Assembly: GCA_963920705.1 (NCBI GenBank)
Contig: OY987240.1
Coordinates: forward strand, 7,094,766-7,158,765
Reading direction: 5' to 3'
DNA: 64,000 nucleotides
From: Odiellus spinosus
Lineage: Eukaryota > Arthropoda > Arachnida > Opiliones > Phalangiidae
Every line of letters starts with the position of its first letter. Position 1 is the first letter of the stretch. This document shows, in pieces, positions 10,731 to 22,052 of this stretch. Under the pieces are notes generated by a model. The model was not told the origin of the DNA, did not search any database, and saw only the letters and a list, made by a program, of their open reading frames with translations. The translations under genes were made by a program, and so were the position numbers.

Positions 10731-12191
10731 TTGATTCAAAAGCTTTCCCAAAAGGTGAGGCACATCAGGTGGCTCGAAAAAAAGAGAAATGGGAGCCCCA
10801 ACGTTACGACTTCAAACAAGGTTAGACGGAAAGGAATATCTAGCGTAGCCTCTACGTCATATAGTGTGGAATTGGAAACTGAGGATATATCTTACGAGGC
10901 TGCTTTACTTGAAATTAAAGTTGAGTTCGCTGTAGAGGATAAGGATGTTCCAAAATTACTGAGACTACACAGAATGACGTTTGGAAAGAGAAGACAGTGG
11001 ATTATATACAGCAATGAGCCTTTGCTTGAAATATTGAAAACGTTTCCACAATTATCGGATTGCCAATTTGTAAGTTTTTTTTATTTAAAGGGAGGGTGAA
11101 GTGGAAAATCAAGTGGTGTTTTATCGATTCTTTATCTAAAAATAATAATAATTATATATGATATATTAATATTATATTATATATAATATAAATAATATAT
11201 ATATATATATATTAATTTCTTAAACATTTTAATTTCAGCTTGATGCGGAGTTAAATCTCATATTGAATAAGGAGAGTACAAAAGAATTGTTTGCTCAAAA
11301 CATGGATAAAATTTTCAACCTTCTGAAGGAACAAATCTATAAAGTAAGCTAAATTATTTAGTCCATTCACCATTAATTCACCATTTATTTTCTAGGATGG
11401 TGAGGAAGAGCTTGAAAGTGAATTTAGCCGAACTTTAGCCCTTGTGAAATTTCTGGAAAAAACTCTCAAGACTACTACTACCCAAAGAAAACGCTCTAAA
11501 GGACAATCTGCGAAACAAGCTAAAGCAAAGAGCGAAAAGATGAATTATTCAATGATTAATATTGTAGAAGTAATATACATATTTATAACGTTATTAATCG
11601 TATCTTTAGTAGTAAGCTAGTGTTGGGCCGAAACCGATATTGGACCGATATCGTCATTTTATCGATATATCGGTTCACACTTCAAAAACTGATATTTGCA
11701 AATATCGGTTAATATTGGTATCGGTTTGTTTTTTGGATATATAGGTAAAATATCGGTATCGGTTAAACCTCAATGTCGGTATCGGTTAAATTTGGGCATC
11801 AGCCAACCCTCTAGTAGTATCTTAATCAGTTATAGAGCCTAATGAGATAATTTTTTGTTATAAAGGCAGAAGAACCACCTGTGTCTACACTGAAAGACGC
11901 ACCACAAATTGTGATTGTGAAAAATGATGTGGAACAAAAAAAGTACACCTTGTATATAAAGATTATGAAATGCAATGCGAATTGCCGTTACAAAATTGTA
12001 TTTACGCTCTACTAGCGTTTTATTATACATTTGATTTGAATTACCCAGGTGTACTTGGACAAGTATTAGGATTTTTCCAAGAATATGGACTTAGAGACTT
12101 AACACCAAAAGCAATGTTTATAAAATCATTTAAATATTTGAATTTTGTAGAAGAAATTTCTTTAGACAGTTTAATAACTGTTCAAGGTTAA
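10731..12191 (+). pseudogene. multi-exon SAMD3-like (uncharacterised arthropod family) gene inserted in the gypsy RT
   Basis: Exon 1 ends at 11069 before GTAAGT and contains YEAALLEIKVEF, a KRRQWII segment and ILKTFPQLSD. Exon 2 is 11239-11343 and exon 3 starts at 11396, with a basic tail after FLEKTLKT and its donor after about 11568. Exon 4 starts at 11866. All junctions keep phase 0. A +1 shift near 11966 is needed to read on into LLAFYYTFDLNYPGVLGQ and a stop at 12191. From memory this resembles a large uncharacterised insect/cnidarian family annotated as SAMD3-like. That assignment is tentative. It retains introns, so it is not a retrocopy, and it lies in the same strand as the host element. 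The 5' end is unresolved. Confidence 0.6.
11617..11818. mobile_element. short ATCGGTATCGG-rich repeat in intron 3 of the inserted gene
   Basis: Repeats of TATCGGT/ATCGGTTA with TATCGATATATCGG occur between ends reading TAGTGTTGGGC and, inverted, TAGAGGGTTGGC. The inverted ends and the flanking TAGTA on both sides suggest a tiny DNA element. The target duplication is not clean. Confidence 0.4.
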
Positions 12192-12267
12192 TTTCTTTAA
12201 TCATAAAACTTTCTTTAATCATAATAAAATCATATTATTTGTTATCTTGCTATGTTAGTTCTTATTG

Positions 12268-12605
12268 GCCTAAACATTAATGTTGAAAATCTAAATATTA
12301 GAACCTAAACATTCAGCTGAAAACATGTTTATAGCCAAAACATTAATGTTGAAAATCTAAATATTACAATCTAAACATTCAACTGAAAACATGCTTATAG
12401 CCTAAACATTAATGTTGGAAATCTAAATATTAGAACCTAAACATTCAGCTGAAAACATGTTTATAGCCTAAACATTAATGTTGAAAATCTAAATATTACA
12501 ACCTAAACATTCAGCTGAAAACATGCTTATAGCCTAAACATTCAGCTGAAAACATGTTTATAGCATAAACATTCAGCTGAAAACATGTTTATAGCCTAAA
12601 CAAAT
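12268..12605. repeat. tandem repeat, 66-bp unit with a 31-bp sub-repeat
   Basis: Four near-identical 66-bp units (CCTAAACATTAATGTTGAAA...CTGAAAACATGTTTATAG) are followed by copies of only the last 31 bp. This lies between the inserted gene and the resumption of gypsy RT. The interval up to 12748 is otherwise non-coding. Confidence 0.85.
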
Positions 12606-12748
12606 ACACCATAAAACATGTTCATAGCATAAACCTATATAATAACAACACGTTTAAAATTTCTATGTGTTCAAAACTCTGTTGCATTTTCGCATTTAGG
12701 AAAATGTTTAGAATCTAAACACAGTTTTTTCTGTGTAGGCCTAATTAT

Positions 12749-13735
12749 ATAACTACGTTAGATTTGAGGAGCGGATATTGGCAAATCCCCATGCACGAAT
12801 CGCATAGAGATACCGTGGCGTTAATTACCCATATAGGGCTATTTAGACCGAAGGTTCTTATGTTCGGTTTGACAAATGCACCCAGTACGTTTCAAAGGTG
12901 TATTAACAACTTGTTTGGAGACTTGTCAAGCAGGGAGTGTGCGCCTATTTAGACGATTTGATTATCGCCTCCGCTGACTTCAAATCCCACTTAAAAACTA
13001 TAGAAGAAGTTTTTAATAGACTCGCAAAAGCGGGGCTAACTGCCAAAGCGTCGAAAACGCAATTTTGTCAAAAAGAATGTCGCATCTTAGGTCACATTTT
13101 TAATAATTTAGGAATTAAGGTAGACCCCGAGAAGACATTTACAATGAGTAGTTACCCAACGCTGCGCAATGTAAACCAATTAAAGCGATTTTTAGGGATG
13201 GCTAGCTATTATCGAAGGTTTATAGAAAATTTTTCTAAGATAGCGAACCCCTTAAACGCCCTTTTACATAAAGACGCCAGTTTTAAATGGATGGAAGCTC
13301 AAGAAGTTGCCTTTAATAAATTAAAGGATTGTTTATCGTCGGCACCCCTACTCAGCTCACCAGATTATTCCTATCCATTCGTTATCCATACGGATGCGTC
13401 AAACAATGGATTAGGGGCGGTTCTTTCTCAGGAAATTAATAAGAAATAGTACGTTGTGCAATTTGCCAGTTGCTCCTTGAGCGCGGCGGAGAAAAATTAT
13501 TCAACGACTGAGCGGAAGTGTCTTGGAGTTTTATGGTCGATTCAAAAATTTCGACCTTATATTGATGGACTAAATTTATACCGATCACAGCTACATCGCG
13601 CCCGGTGGAATACTTTGCTGCAGGCCTTCGATTTTACTGTAAATCATATTCCCCGGAAAAATAACGTGGTCGCGGATGCGCTTTCGCGCCTCTCCGAAAA
13701 TGACCCCCCGGAAGCACGCGTTTTGGCCCTTCGAA
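12749..13735 (+). pseudogene. gypsy RT palm/thumb and RNase H
   Basis: The frame resumes with LDLRSGYWQIPM and GLTNAPSTFQRCINN. After a one-base shift near 12935 comes the catalytic YLDDLIIAS (about 12943-12969), then the connection domain and RNase H entry (HTDASNNGLGAVLSQ). A TAG at 13447-13449 interrupts RNase H. The later part (SAAEKNYSTTERKCLGVLW) is present, but a segment before LQAFDFTVNHIP is deleted. RNase H ends with VVADALSRLSE. It is inactive as it stands. Confidence 0.9.
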
Positions 13736-15000
13736 AAACTGAGCCCACCATAGTTCGTTTCGATAGGGAGGAAATAGCCAAGGCCCAACGCAGCGACGAA
13801 AGGTTAGGGGCACTTCTTTTATATTTAGAAGAAAGTATAGTTGCTTCAGAGAATGAATCGCGAGAGAGGGTTGAAAAGGTGGCTTCCTCTTGTGATATTA
13901 GAGATACAGTTTTGTACAAAGATACGGAAAAGAGTGAAAACGGTTGGGATGGTTTCCGAATTTTGGTTCCGCCTTCTCTAAAGCTAGAATTTTACATGTC
14001 AATCACGACATCCCATCCGCCGGTTATTTCGGAATTAAAAAAAACCCTTCGGAGAATTAGAAATCAATATATTTGGTCAGGATTAACCCTTGACGTCATT
14101 AATTATGTTAGGTCATGCGCTAGCTGCCAATCGCATAAAGTTCCCTCTTTAATGCCCGCTGATTTAATGAAACCAAGCGAAGTGGAGGAACCATGGGAGG
14201 TTATATCGATAGACCTAAAAGGCCCTTTTCCACGTAGTAAAAGGGGTTTCAAATATATTTTAGTAGTTTCCGATTATCTGACGAAGTGGGTTGAGATTTT
14301 CCCTTTACGAAACGCAACTACCAAACCAATCGTTAACCATCTGCTCGACGATGTATTCTCACGTTTTGGATTACCATCGTGTGTGGTTAGCGATAATGGT
14401 TCGCAGTTCGTTTCTAAGTTATTTCAATCCGTATTTGAGAATTTAAAAGTTAAACAGCGATACGCCTCGTTGTATGCCCCACAGAGTAATGGGTTAGTAG
14501 AAAGGTATAACCGTACAATCGGAACTCTCATCGCTACCTTTATCGAAGATGATGATCAACGCGATTGGGATCATTATTTACAGCAGTTTGCTATGGCGCT
14601 ACGGACGTCACCCCAAGAGTAGACGGGTGTAACCCCCGCGTCTCTAGTTTAATTCGTAATTAAAATCCGGATGAGTATTTAGATCCCTCAGTAGAGAAAA
14701 TCTACGCGTTAAGAGTAATTCCTAATGTACAAAAAGCCCTGGAATTAGCTCGGGAAAAGATTAAGAAGACACAATGCCGACAGAAGGATTATTACGATAA
14801 ACACCACTGAGAATTCGAATTTAATGAAGGTCAACTCGTTTTACGAAAAACCCATTTTCAATAAAGTGCTATCGATGAGTTTAGCGCGAAACTTTCTAAA
14901 AACTTTGACGGTCCTTACCGTATCGCGCAGAAGCTTTCGCCTCACACATATAGGATTAAGACCCTTACAAAATACCTTTAGAGGAATAACTGTTATTTCT
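13736..15000 (+). pseudogene. gypsy integrase
   Basis: The zinc-binding region is degenerate. The usual second His-containing GHxG is replaced, while CASCQ with both Cys remains (about 14116-14130). The catalytic core keeps all three acidic residues in context: SIDLKGPF, VVSDNGSQF and SNGLVERYNR. A stop at 14620-14622 and further shifts separate the C-terminal part, which still shows GPYRIAQKLSPHTYRIKTL (about 14910-14966). No LTR in the matching orientation follows, so this gypsy copy has lost its 3' end. Confidence 0.88.
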
Positions 15001-16313
15001 ACAGCCTAATATGGCACACGTCAATCCAGGCATTCTGAAATAAGATTATTTTGTCCTGGAACGTAGATTGATATGCATTAAATTTTCAAAAAATCAGATT
15101 TAGTACAAGGCTTAAGTGGTTGATGGCTTTTATGATTATGATAACTTGCATTATTACTAAACGTATTATCAAAAAGCCTTTTACCCCTTATAAAGTTCGT
15201 TTACTGTGTAATAAACACCGAAAATTTCAATTTCTATTTGAAATACTTTCATCAAAATTCAAGTAACAAGCGGAATACAGGCTCTACAGAGTGACTTGAG
15301 AATAAGACTTCACTCCGAGTCCTAGGCTAGGCGCGAACTCCCGCCATCGAGAAATCACCTCCCCCAGGAGTCGTAAAGCAAGCAAAAGTCTGATTTTTTT
15401 TTCCCAAAACGGTCCCGCATAACGAGCGTAGCGCCACCGTTAAACACCTCAAAGAAACGATAATTTAGAAATTAGGACAAGATGTCAGCTACCATATATA
15501 CGTCGGGTAAGACTTAGACGCCGCGTGAGCGTGTTTCGACGGCAGCGCGCCGAGTTTTTTCCCTAGGTAGCGGCGTAACGTATCGGCTTAAGTACAGAAG
15601 CGATCCACAGTTCCACACCAGATTGACGCAAACCTTAAAACTGCAGGCTTGCGCCCAACATTTAAGCTTGCTATTTCGGTCCGCAAGTTTGTAATTATTT
15701 ATTAAAGTTATCTTTTACAATGTTTGTGATTAAAATTTAGTTAAGCTTACCTTTTAGAAGTAATTTACAAGAAATTCAAATTAATAATTTTATTTATTGA
15801 AGCTTCATTATATTATAATATTATTTACCAAGGTTAAGATATACTTGAAATTTAGTTGTTTGCACGACATGGTTGGCGTTCTATATTTAAGTTCGATGTA
15901 AAAAAACATTTTATATCTTCAGTAATAGACTCCAATATTGAGTTATAATTTAAAATAGAATATTTACCCTGGGAGCGAGCGACAAAATAATATCTCTCTC
16001 AGACAGGCGGCGGGCCATTGCCAGCCTGAGGCTGGCAATGGCCCGTTTAGAAATAGCGCATTTAAAACCAAGACAGTAAGCCTTTGCGCCTTAAAACTCC
16101 GTTTCATACATATTTAAGTCGAAATGGTCAACAAAACCTGCCATCAATTAAAATCCAACGCTAAAGTAGAGAAAATAAAACAATAAGAAGGGAAATAAGG
16201 TAGTATACGGTTTAAAAAATCGTGAAATACTGTTTTAAGCGACACTTTCTAGTAGCTAAGTTCACCTCCTGAATTCAGCGAGTATAAAGGGAACGTTTTT
16301 TCTCAATCTCAGA
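15001..16313. other. interval without recognised genes
   Basis: AT-rich and GC-rich patches alternate. The only distinct structure is the hairpin at 16011-16045. No matching gypsy 3' LTR is present here. Confidence 0.6.
16011..16045. repeat. perfect hairpin, 16-bp stem, 3-nt loop
   Basis: The arm CGGGCCATTGCCAGCC is followed by TGA and its exact reverse complement. It is not next to a gene, so a termination role is unlikely. It may be the end of a small mobile element. Confidence 0.85.
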
Positions 16314-16607
16314 ATGAATGTAGAGAGCGGATGCGGAGGTCGCCTTTCTGCGCGAAGTGCATTTTCAACCTGGATGTATAGCCAGGATGTTCATTGGCTG
16401 GAGGTAGAGCCAGACGGAATTTCAACGCGTACAAACCTAGGGTCTCGTCTGAATTGGTTTCAAACCCGGGGAGTTTCTACAACCAGGAGTAGGGTCCCGT
16501 TTATATCATACGAAGGATGTCTTATTCAAGGAGTAGGAGGTTCCTTGAGAGTAGTAGGAGGTTCCTTGAGAGTCGGCGCATTTCATGCTTCCAGTTATTA
16601 TAATTAG
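16314..16607 (+). other. unassigned ORF of 97 codons
   Basis: It is open from ATG but has no recognised domain. It contains an 18-bp tandem duplication (GTAGGAGGTTCCTTGAGA, about 16532-16571) that encodes the repeated GGSLRV. Coding status is doubtful. Confidence 0.2.
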
Positions 16608-16751
16608 CTTTACCTTGAGCTATGCTCGATGGGCGTTACCAATGTTAAATTGACGGACAGCGAACGATCATCATCCTCATCATCAATTTCGTTCTCCCCT
16701 CGACACAACTTAGAGAGAAAATCCCAGCTTATCGGCAGAGTCACAGATAGC

Positions 16752-16773
16752 GTACCACGCGATCGCGTGGTAC
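16752..16773. repeat. 22-bp perfect palindrome at the broken end of the inverted LTR
   Basis: GTACCACGCGA is followed directly by its reverse complement. It lies three bases from the point (16777) where homology to the gypsy LTR ends. Confidence 0.85.
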
Positions 16774-16776
16774 TTA

Positions 16777-18383
16777 ATACCCTATAAAAACCTTTCGTCT
16801 TAGCTACTGTTACGACACATCAAACTCCTTAGTCTTTGCTAAGATTTAACCGGGTATCACCTCGCGTACCTTTTTCACTATTAGGAGATAGCGAGCGAAA
16901 CACGTGGAACTTAAATTTAAATATAGTCTAAGGGATATCGGCTTAGGTTAATATTAAATAGACGGAAGTTTACCAATGCTCATATTTAATACTTTGAACT
17001 TAAGGTTCATAATTAACTTGTTAAACATAAAATAATAACATAATAAATCTTTTGACAAAGAAATCTTACAGCTTTTAGGAAGCTGCGGTTAAAAAAACAT
17101 ACCCTAATAATAAAAAAACAAATAACACTAAATAAATAAACCCCATAACCCCCAAAATAATATTTACATGCATCCTTAATTACAACTTATCTTTGATCTG
17201 GCGACCCTGATTTTTGGTAATACGCCTCATTGGCGGTTTACCGTGAATATCGCGCTTTTAGTTTTTAATCGCGATTCCGAGCCGCGATCATCAGTTTGCA
17301 GTTTAGGAACTGTCTTTTTCCTTGATTGCAGTATTGTACTGTCTTTTATTCGTACGCGATCTTTGACTCTAGACCTTCGCCATCCGCGGAGTCTCGGACT
17401 TCGTCTTTAAGAATATTCTCTTAAGTCCGCGCATCTCCTCCTTTCCCTTCTTAAAAACTTCGTGCACCTTGACTCATAGTGGTCAAGTCAAGTATATCAG
17501 TCCAACATTAAAGTTTCACCTTTTAAAGGGTCACCCCTGTGGCTGTCAGGTAACCCTGTTCGACCCGATTGGCTTGGACGTTTATGACATGTTTTCGCCC
17601 GACCAATCCGAAGCCTTCGTTCATTCCATTTTTGGTTGCACTTTCTCCTGGTCGCTTTTCCAATTTTTTCATTACAAGATGAAAAACCCAGGCATCGCCA
17701 GATATCATTAAATATGTGATTGGTTGTATCACTTAATTATTTTGCACAGGTATCGCCAGATACCAACATCCTAAAATTCTATTTATACACTACATGAAAG
17801 TAAAGGAACCCTTAGAAAGTTCCGAGATAACAAAATAAAATACAGATAAAATATTTTCGAAGCTTTTACAATTAAGCTTCGCGGCATTTGGTAAACTTCG
17901 GTTTTTTGGAGTAAGATGAAAATGGGAATATAATTATGGGTAATAAAACTATCAATTCGCCATTTCTTAAGATGGTTTTTAAACGGAAAGGTATTTTAAG
18001 TAAAGGACATCAAAGGCGTCGTGGCCACGACTCCCCGAAATCCCCTACCTGTCAAATGTGATCTATTGGAGGCCATCAGGATCTACCGTCCCGTGCGACC
18101 AGCGCGCGGGTTACGCCTTAAATCCTTTCCTGCCTTTTGTTACTTATTTTATTTGGTAAAATGTTTTCTAACCCAGATATAGCCTTCAATGTATATTTTT
18201 ACCCTTTGCCGAAATTTCTCCCATGCCTGAACCTATAATTAACTTTATGACTTAAAAAAAGATAAAAGTAACTCTAACGCCTTCGACTGAACTATTTTTA
18301 ACTTGATACGATAAAGGAAATGGGACCTTGAAATTAAAGGAACACTGAACAAAAATCCAAAGGACCCTAAAATAAGCACTACA
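16777..18383 (-). mobile_element. gypsy LTR, second copy, inverted and truncated
   Basis: This is the reverse complement of the LTR at 5925-7958 without the MITE. On the minus strand it starts TGTAGTGC at 18383 and is collinear to about 7815 of the first copy, so the last approximately 140 bp of the LTR are missing. It is preceded on the minus strand by a polypurine tract, which marks it as a 3' LTR. Confidence 0.85.
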
Positions 18384-18794
18384 CTCTCCCCCACTTAGCG
18401 TGTCACGGCCTCGTGAGACCATAGCTAAGAAAAATACTGTTAATAAAACAAACTAGGAAAACGTACGTACGAAAATTTAATATTTACAGGTGCACCTCAA
18501 CAATATCAAAACAAGATAAGAACCTTATCCAACTTCAAAAAAAAAAAATTACACACAGGGTGTACTAATTGAAAATAAACAAAAACAAATAATATGAGCT
18601 CATTTGCGCGCAACTTTACCCGTAATTGGGTCTCTCGGTCTTAAAACACGACCCGAAAACTTATTATCCTGACAAGGATCTCTCGGTCTTAAAACTTGAC
18701 GACGTCTTGGGGAACTAATTTTTCCTCGCTAACACTAACCGTATCTAGATCGTCATCTAGTAGATTTAATTCGTCATTGCGCTCAACATAGGCC
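18384..18794 (-). mobile_element. gypsy 3' internal end with polypurine tract (second copy)
   Basis: On the minus strand GTGGGGGAGAG (18394-18384) directly precedes the LTR start, as expected of a polypurine tract. Upstream, a short open stretch rich in Asp/Glu/Leu ends at a stop near 18696, plausibly the tail of the polyprotein. The rest of this copy is cut off at the THAP/Helitron junction near 18795. Confidence 0.65.
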
Positions 18795-19344
18795 TTTAAA
18801 TTTGAAACCTCATCGTTTTCCTAAAGATAAAAGTCTACGAACAGTTTGGCTGAATAATTGTTATCCTGGTGTAAATCCAAACACAGGAAAAGTTTGTTCT
18901 ACCCATTTTACGGAAGATGATTTTCTATGTAATCTAAAGCGTAGGAAAAATTTATTGGAAAATGATATTCCTACTCAAAGTTTTCTTATGGTTCCAACAT
19001 TGAACAAAAATATTGAAACCCAAGCTAAAAAACAAGACAAACCGCTCGAGCTTGAAACTGCTCAGCCACTCGAGCTTGAAACTGCTCAGCCACTCGAGCT
19101 AGAAATTGCTCAGCCACTCGATCTTGAAATTGCTCAGCCACTCGAGCTTGAAATTGCTCAGCCACTCGAGCTTGAAATTGCTCAGCCACTCGAGCTTGAA
19201 ATTGCTCAGCCACTCGAGCTTGAAATTGCTCAGCCACTCGAGCTAGAAATTGCTCAGGAATCGCATAATGAGTTGCCTCATGAGCTTGATGTAGGATCTC
19301 CTACGGTTAACAACGCTATAATTTCTCCTTACAGTAATTTGTAA
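18795..19344 (+). pseudogene. THAP zinc-finger ORF, N-terminally truncated, with 8-residue repeats
   Basis: The reading frame starts inside the THAP domain at HRFPKDKSLRTVWLNN. It continues to VCSTHFTEDDF, with the last Cys and His of the C2CH zinc ligand, and ends the domain with the LPT-like DIPT. The first two cysteines are missing because the sequence changes to gypsy at about 18795. THAP domains bind transposon DNA ends. Downstream, nine in-frame 24-bp units encode PLELEIAQ (19042-19257). The start codon is not identifiable. Confidence 0.75.
19042..19257 (+). repeat. coding minisatellite, nine 24-bp units
   Basis: Each unit encodes PL(E/D)LE(I/T)AQ. Units differ by a few synonymous or conservative changes. 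The antisense frame is also fully open across the array, which is a property of the unit and not evidence for a second gene. Confidence 0.95.
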
Positions 19345-19401
19345 AGGAAACATACAGGAACCTTTCGCAACCTGTTTGTAAACATTCATAGTTTTGAAAA
19401 T

Positions 19402-19794
19402 ATGCTGGTTGTGACAAAGAAATCAAAACATTCACTGACCCAGGCAGCGTATAGGAAGGCCCATCCTCTCAAAGTTAAAGAGAGTCAAGAAGCTTATAAA
19501 AAGGCCCATCCTCTCAAAGTTAAAGAGATTCAACAAACTTATAAAAAGGGCAGTCCTCTTAAAGTTAAAGAGAGTAAAGAAGCTTACAAAAAGGCCCATC
19601 CTATCAAAGTTAAAGAGAGTCAACTAAGTTATAGGAAGGGCCATCTTTTGGAATTAAGACGGGCCCGACAAATGTACCAAAATGCTATTAAAATCAAAAA
19701 TAACCAGTCATTGTATATATTTTCTAAAAACAAGTCTCAACATTCTTTTGCTAAGATGAAGAATTGCCAGAAAACTTTAAGAGAAAAGCTTTAA
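19402..19794 (+). CDS. basic ORF with 45-bp repeats (Helitron N-terminal type)
   Basis: An ATG-initiated frame of 130 codons has four units of about 15 residues reading YKKAHPLKVKESQEA or close variants, then a Lys-rich tail with further YxxxN/K patterns. Helitron proteins often begin with such Tyr/Lys repeats. Whether it is a separate protein or the 5' part of the Rep frame is unclear, because stops separate it from 19867. Confidence 0.55.
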   Translation: MLVVTKKSKHSLTQAAYRKAHPLKVKESQEAYKKAHPLKVKEIQQTYKKGSPLKVKESKEAYKKAHPIKVKESQLSYRKGHLLELRRARQMYQNAIKIKNNQSLYIFSKNKSQHSFAKMKNCQKTLREKL

Positions 19795-19866
19795 AAAAAA
19801 TCTGTTTAATACAGTCTTCCTCAAAACTTAAAAAGGAGACAAAATGCCAGATTAATTTTAAGAAAT

Positions 19867-22052
19867 ATGCAATTAGAGCTATTGGCTAGTCAGGCTTTAG
19901 CTTTACAAGAAAAATTGTACATGATATTGGAATCATATTCAAACAATATAATCATGAGATGTAAAGAAATTGTTGCTGGTCTTCCATCTGATTTCGTTGA
20001 TTCTGAAAATTTGTTGGTTGCTATTGGTGGAAAGAAGCGTCATAACTCTAATTCAGAACCCTATTTTTGGGAAACTGGTACTCACTTGCTAACTAATTTA
20101 AACCAAACACGGGAGATTAATGAAAATGGTCAAATTGCTAATCTAACACAAATTATTGAGTTTAGGGAAGATGATGATAATTATGAAAAACCTCCAAAAA
20201 AATCACAAGTCTGGCATATATTGGAATTGCACTTCACTTTGCAACATAAGGAACAGTTCTATTCAACGGTTAGTTGAGAATTTAAAAATAGTAGCCTCTT
20301 GCAAAGAATCAAATATAGTTGCTCTTTTTTCTACTATTGATTTCTGCTATTTTCGCCCAGTATATGGAAAAAAAGACGAGCAAAAAGCTCAGAAAATTGC
20401 ACATCCTATTTTTTGTCTAGACAACGAGAAGTGTTCAAGCATTTTAAGATTGCTTAGAGAACTATCTCCACATTACAGTGGCTTGCGGGCAATTTTAAAC
20501 CGTTTTATCGTGTTAGGCAAGCTGCGACTAATTACGTCAAAATTAATTCAGCCATTGAGAGCTGCGATACCAACCAGTTACAAGAAATTCTAGAAGAATT
20601 TTCTGACCTAAAAGGTTGCGGTAAAAAGACCGCAACAGGAAAAGGTCATGAAGTAGAAAATGAAGGACCTGGTCATGATCATTCGGTGATTGAAGAAGGA
20701 CATCTAACGAACTATTTCGAAAAACAATTAAGTAATTGCTTTAGAGATATTCAAGAATTTCATGACACGTGTTGCGCTTCTTGCGACAGATTATTTCAAA
20801 AGAAAAAGTTAAAGTTAGTTGAAAATATCATTTTGAAACGCAAGTGGGAAGAAAATGAGGCATTCAATATATTAACAGCGGCTTGGCTTATGAAATACCC
20901 TGATAAGTCTGACACACAATTATTTAAAGAACTATATTTATGCGACTTTTGCTCAAAAAGTTTAGTCAACAAAAAGGTTCCCTCAAGATGTTTCTTGAAT
21001 GGTTTGCAAACAGACCTTTGCCCGGATGAAATTAAAAACCTAAACCTTTTTGAAAAAATTCTTATTCAAAAAGCCAAAGCTTTCCAAACTGTGGTAAGAT
21101 TGGGAACAAAAATGAAAACTGTTAACCATTCTGGTCTGGCTAAGGCAATCAAGGGAAAGATTCTTTACCTTCCGATGCCATTACAAAGTAATGTTGATAT
21201 GATCCCCTCAAATCTACCTGCAGACCATGAATTAATAATACTAGTAAATGGCCAACCAACGAAGAATAAAGTGGTTTGGCAAAGTCTGGTTAGGTTGGGT
21301 GAAGTTAGAAAAGCTTTAATAAAGCTCAAAGAGATTAATCATCTATACCATGATATTGACATTGAGCAGTGTACTATGGATTATATTTGTGGAAGAAATC
21401 TAAACGATCCAGAAAATTTCGAGGTTCGATCACAGCCACAATCCATACTATAGAGGCTTTCGGAGGCTGGAGAGAAAATCTTTACGCCCACTACAGTGTA
21501 CACCCAGTAAACTCAAAAATCCTTCAGATTTACTCGAAGCATTCCAGATGAAAAGAGTTGAAGGAGAGCCTTTGAGTTATTTCGAAAAAAACTTCGATAT
21601 TTTGTGTTTCCTGGATTTGTTTCCCACTGGTGACTATGGAAAACACTCTGATAGACCTTTCGGGCCTTTGTCTGATGCTGATTACGTGGCTTCCAGAATT
21701 ATGAACAAAGACAGAAGATTTTCCTTGAATGAACAATATCTCTTCCACTGTTTCTATGAGAGTGAAATAAAAACATTGTCCGGGACAATCAATTATATGC
21801 TTCGCATGACTAAAAATGCCCCTGGCTTTGAGGCTAAAGACAAAGACCTTGAATCAAATTTAGCTGGGTTTATGTCAAATATGAAAGGGACGCAAGAATA
21901 TTTCATAAAACGCCGGGGTGAACTCAAAACCATGATGCATGAGTTTGGAGCCCCAACTTGGTTCATAACTCTCAGCTGCGCTGAGTATGATTGGTTAGAT
22001 TTACATGAACAAATAAGAAAGTTTCATACTAATCCTAGCGGAATGACACCAA
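19867..22052 (+). pseudogene. Helitron N-terminal regions (Cys-rich domain and Helitron-like N domain)
   Basis: Several overlapping frames (19867-20277, 20156-20593, 20686-21453, 21369-21551, 21548-22084) encode successive parts of one protein. Residues CCASCDRLF and CDFCSKSL supply paired cysteines. These are followed by LNLFEKILIQKAKAFQTVVR, as in the region preceding Helitron Rep (DUF6570-like, from memory). From 21548 comes YFEKNFDILCFLDLFPTGDYG and QYLFHCFYESE, matching the Helitron-like N domain. Frames change near 20200, 20590-20620, 21440 and 22060. Confidence 0.8.

Noticed and set aside
16314-16607. 97-codon ORF as a host gene
   Set aside because: Part of its length is an 18-bp tandem duplication and nothing else is recognisable. 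Kept only as a low-confidence item.
5925-18383. Reading the 1.6-kb inverted copies as terminal inverted repeats of one 12-kb DNA transposon (Maverick-like)
   Set aside because: The repeats have LTR features (TG...CA ends, primer-binding-like site on one, polypurine tract on the other) and no Maverick genes lie between them.
19025-19237. Antisense ORF across the PLELEIAQ repeats
   Set aside because: A repeat unit of 24 bp without stop in the other strand stays open for its whole length. No independent support.
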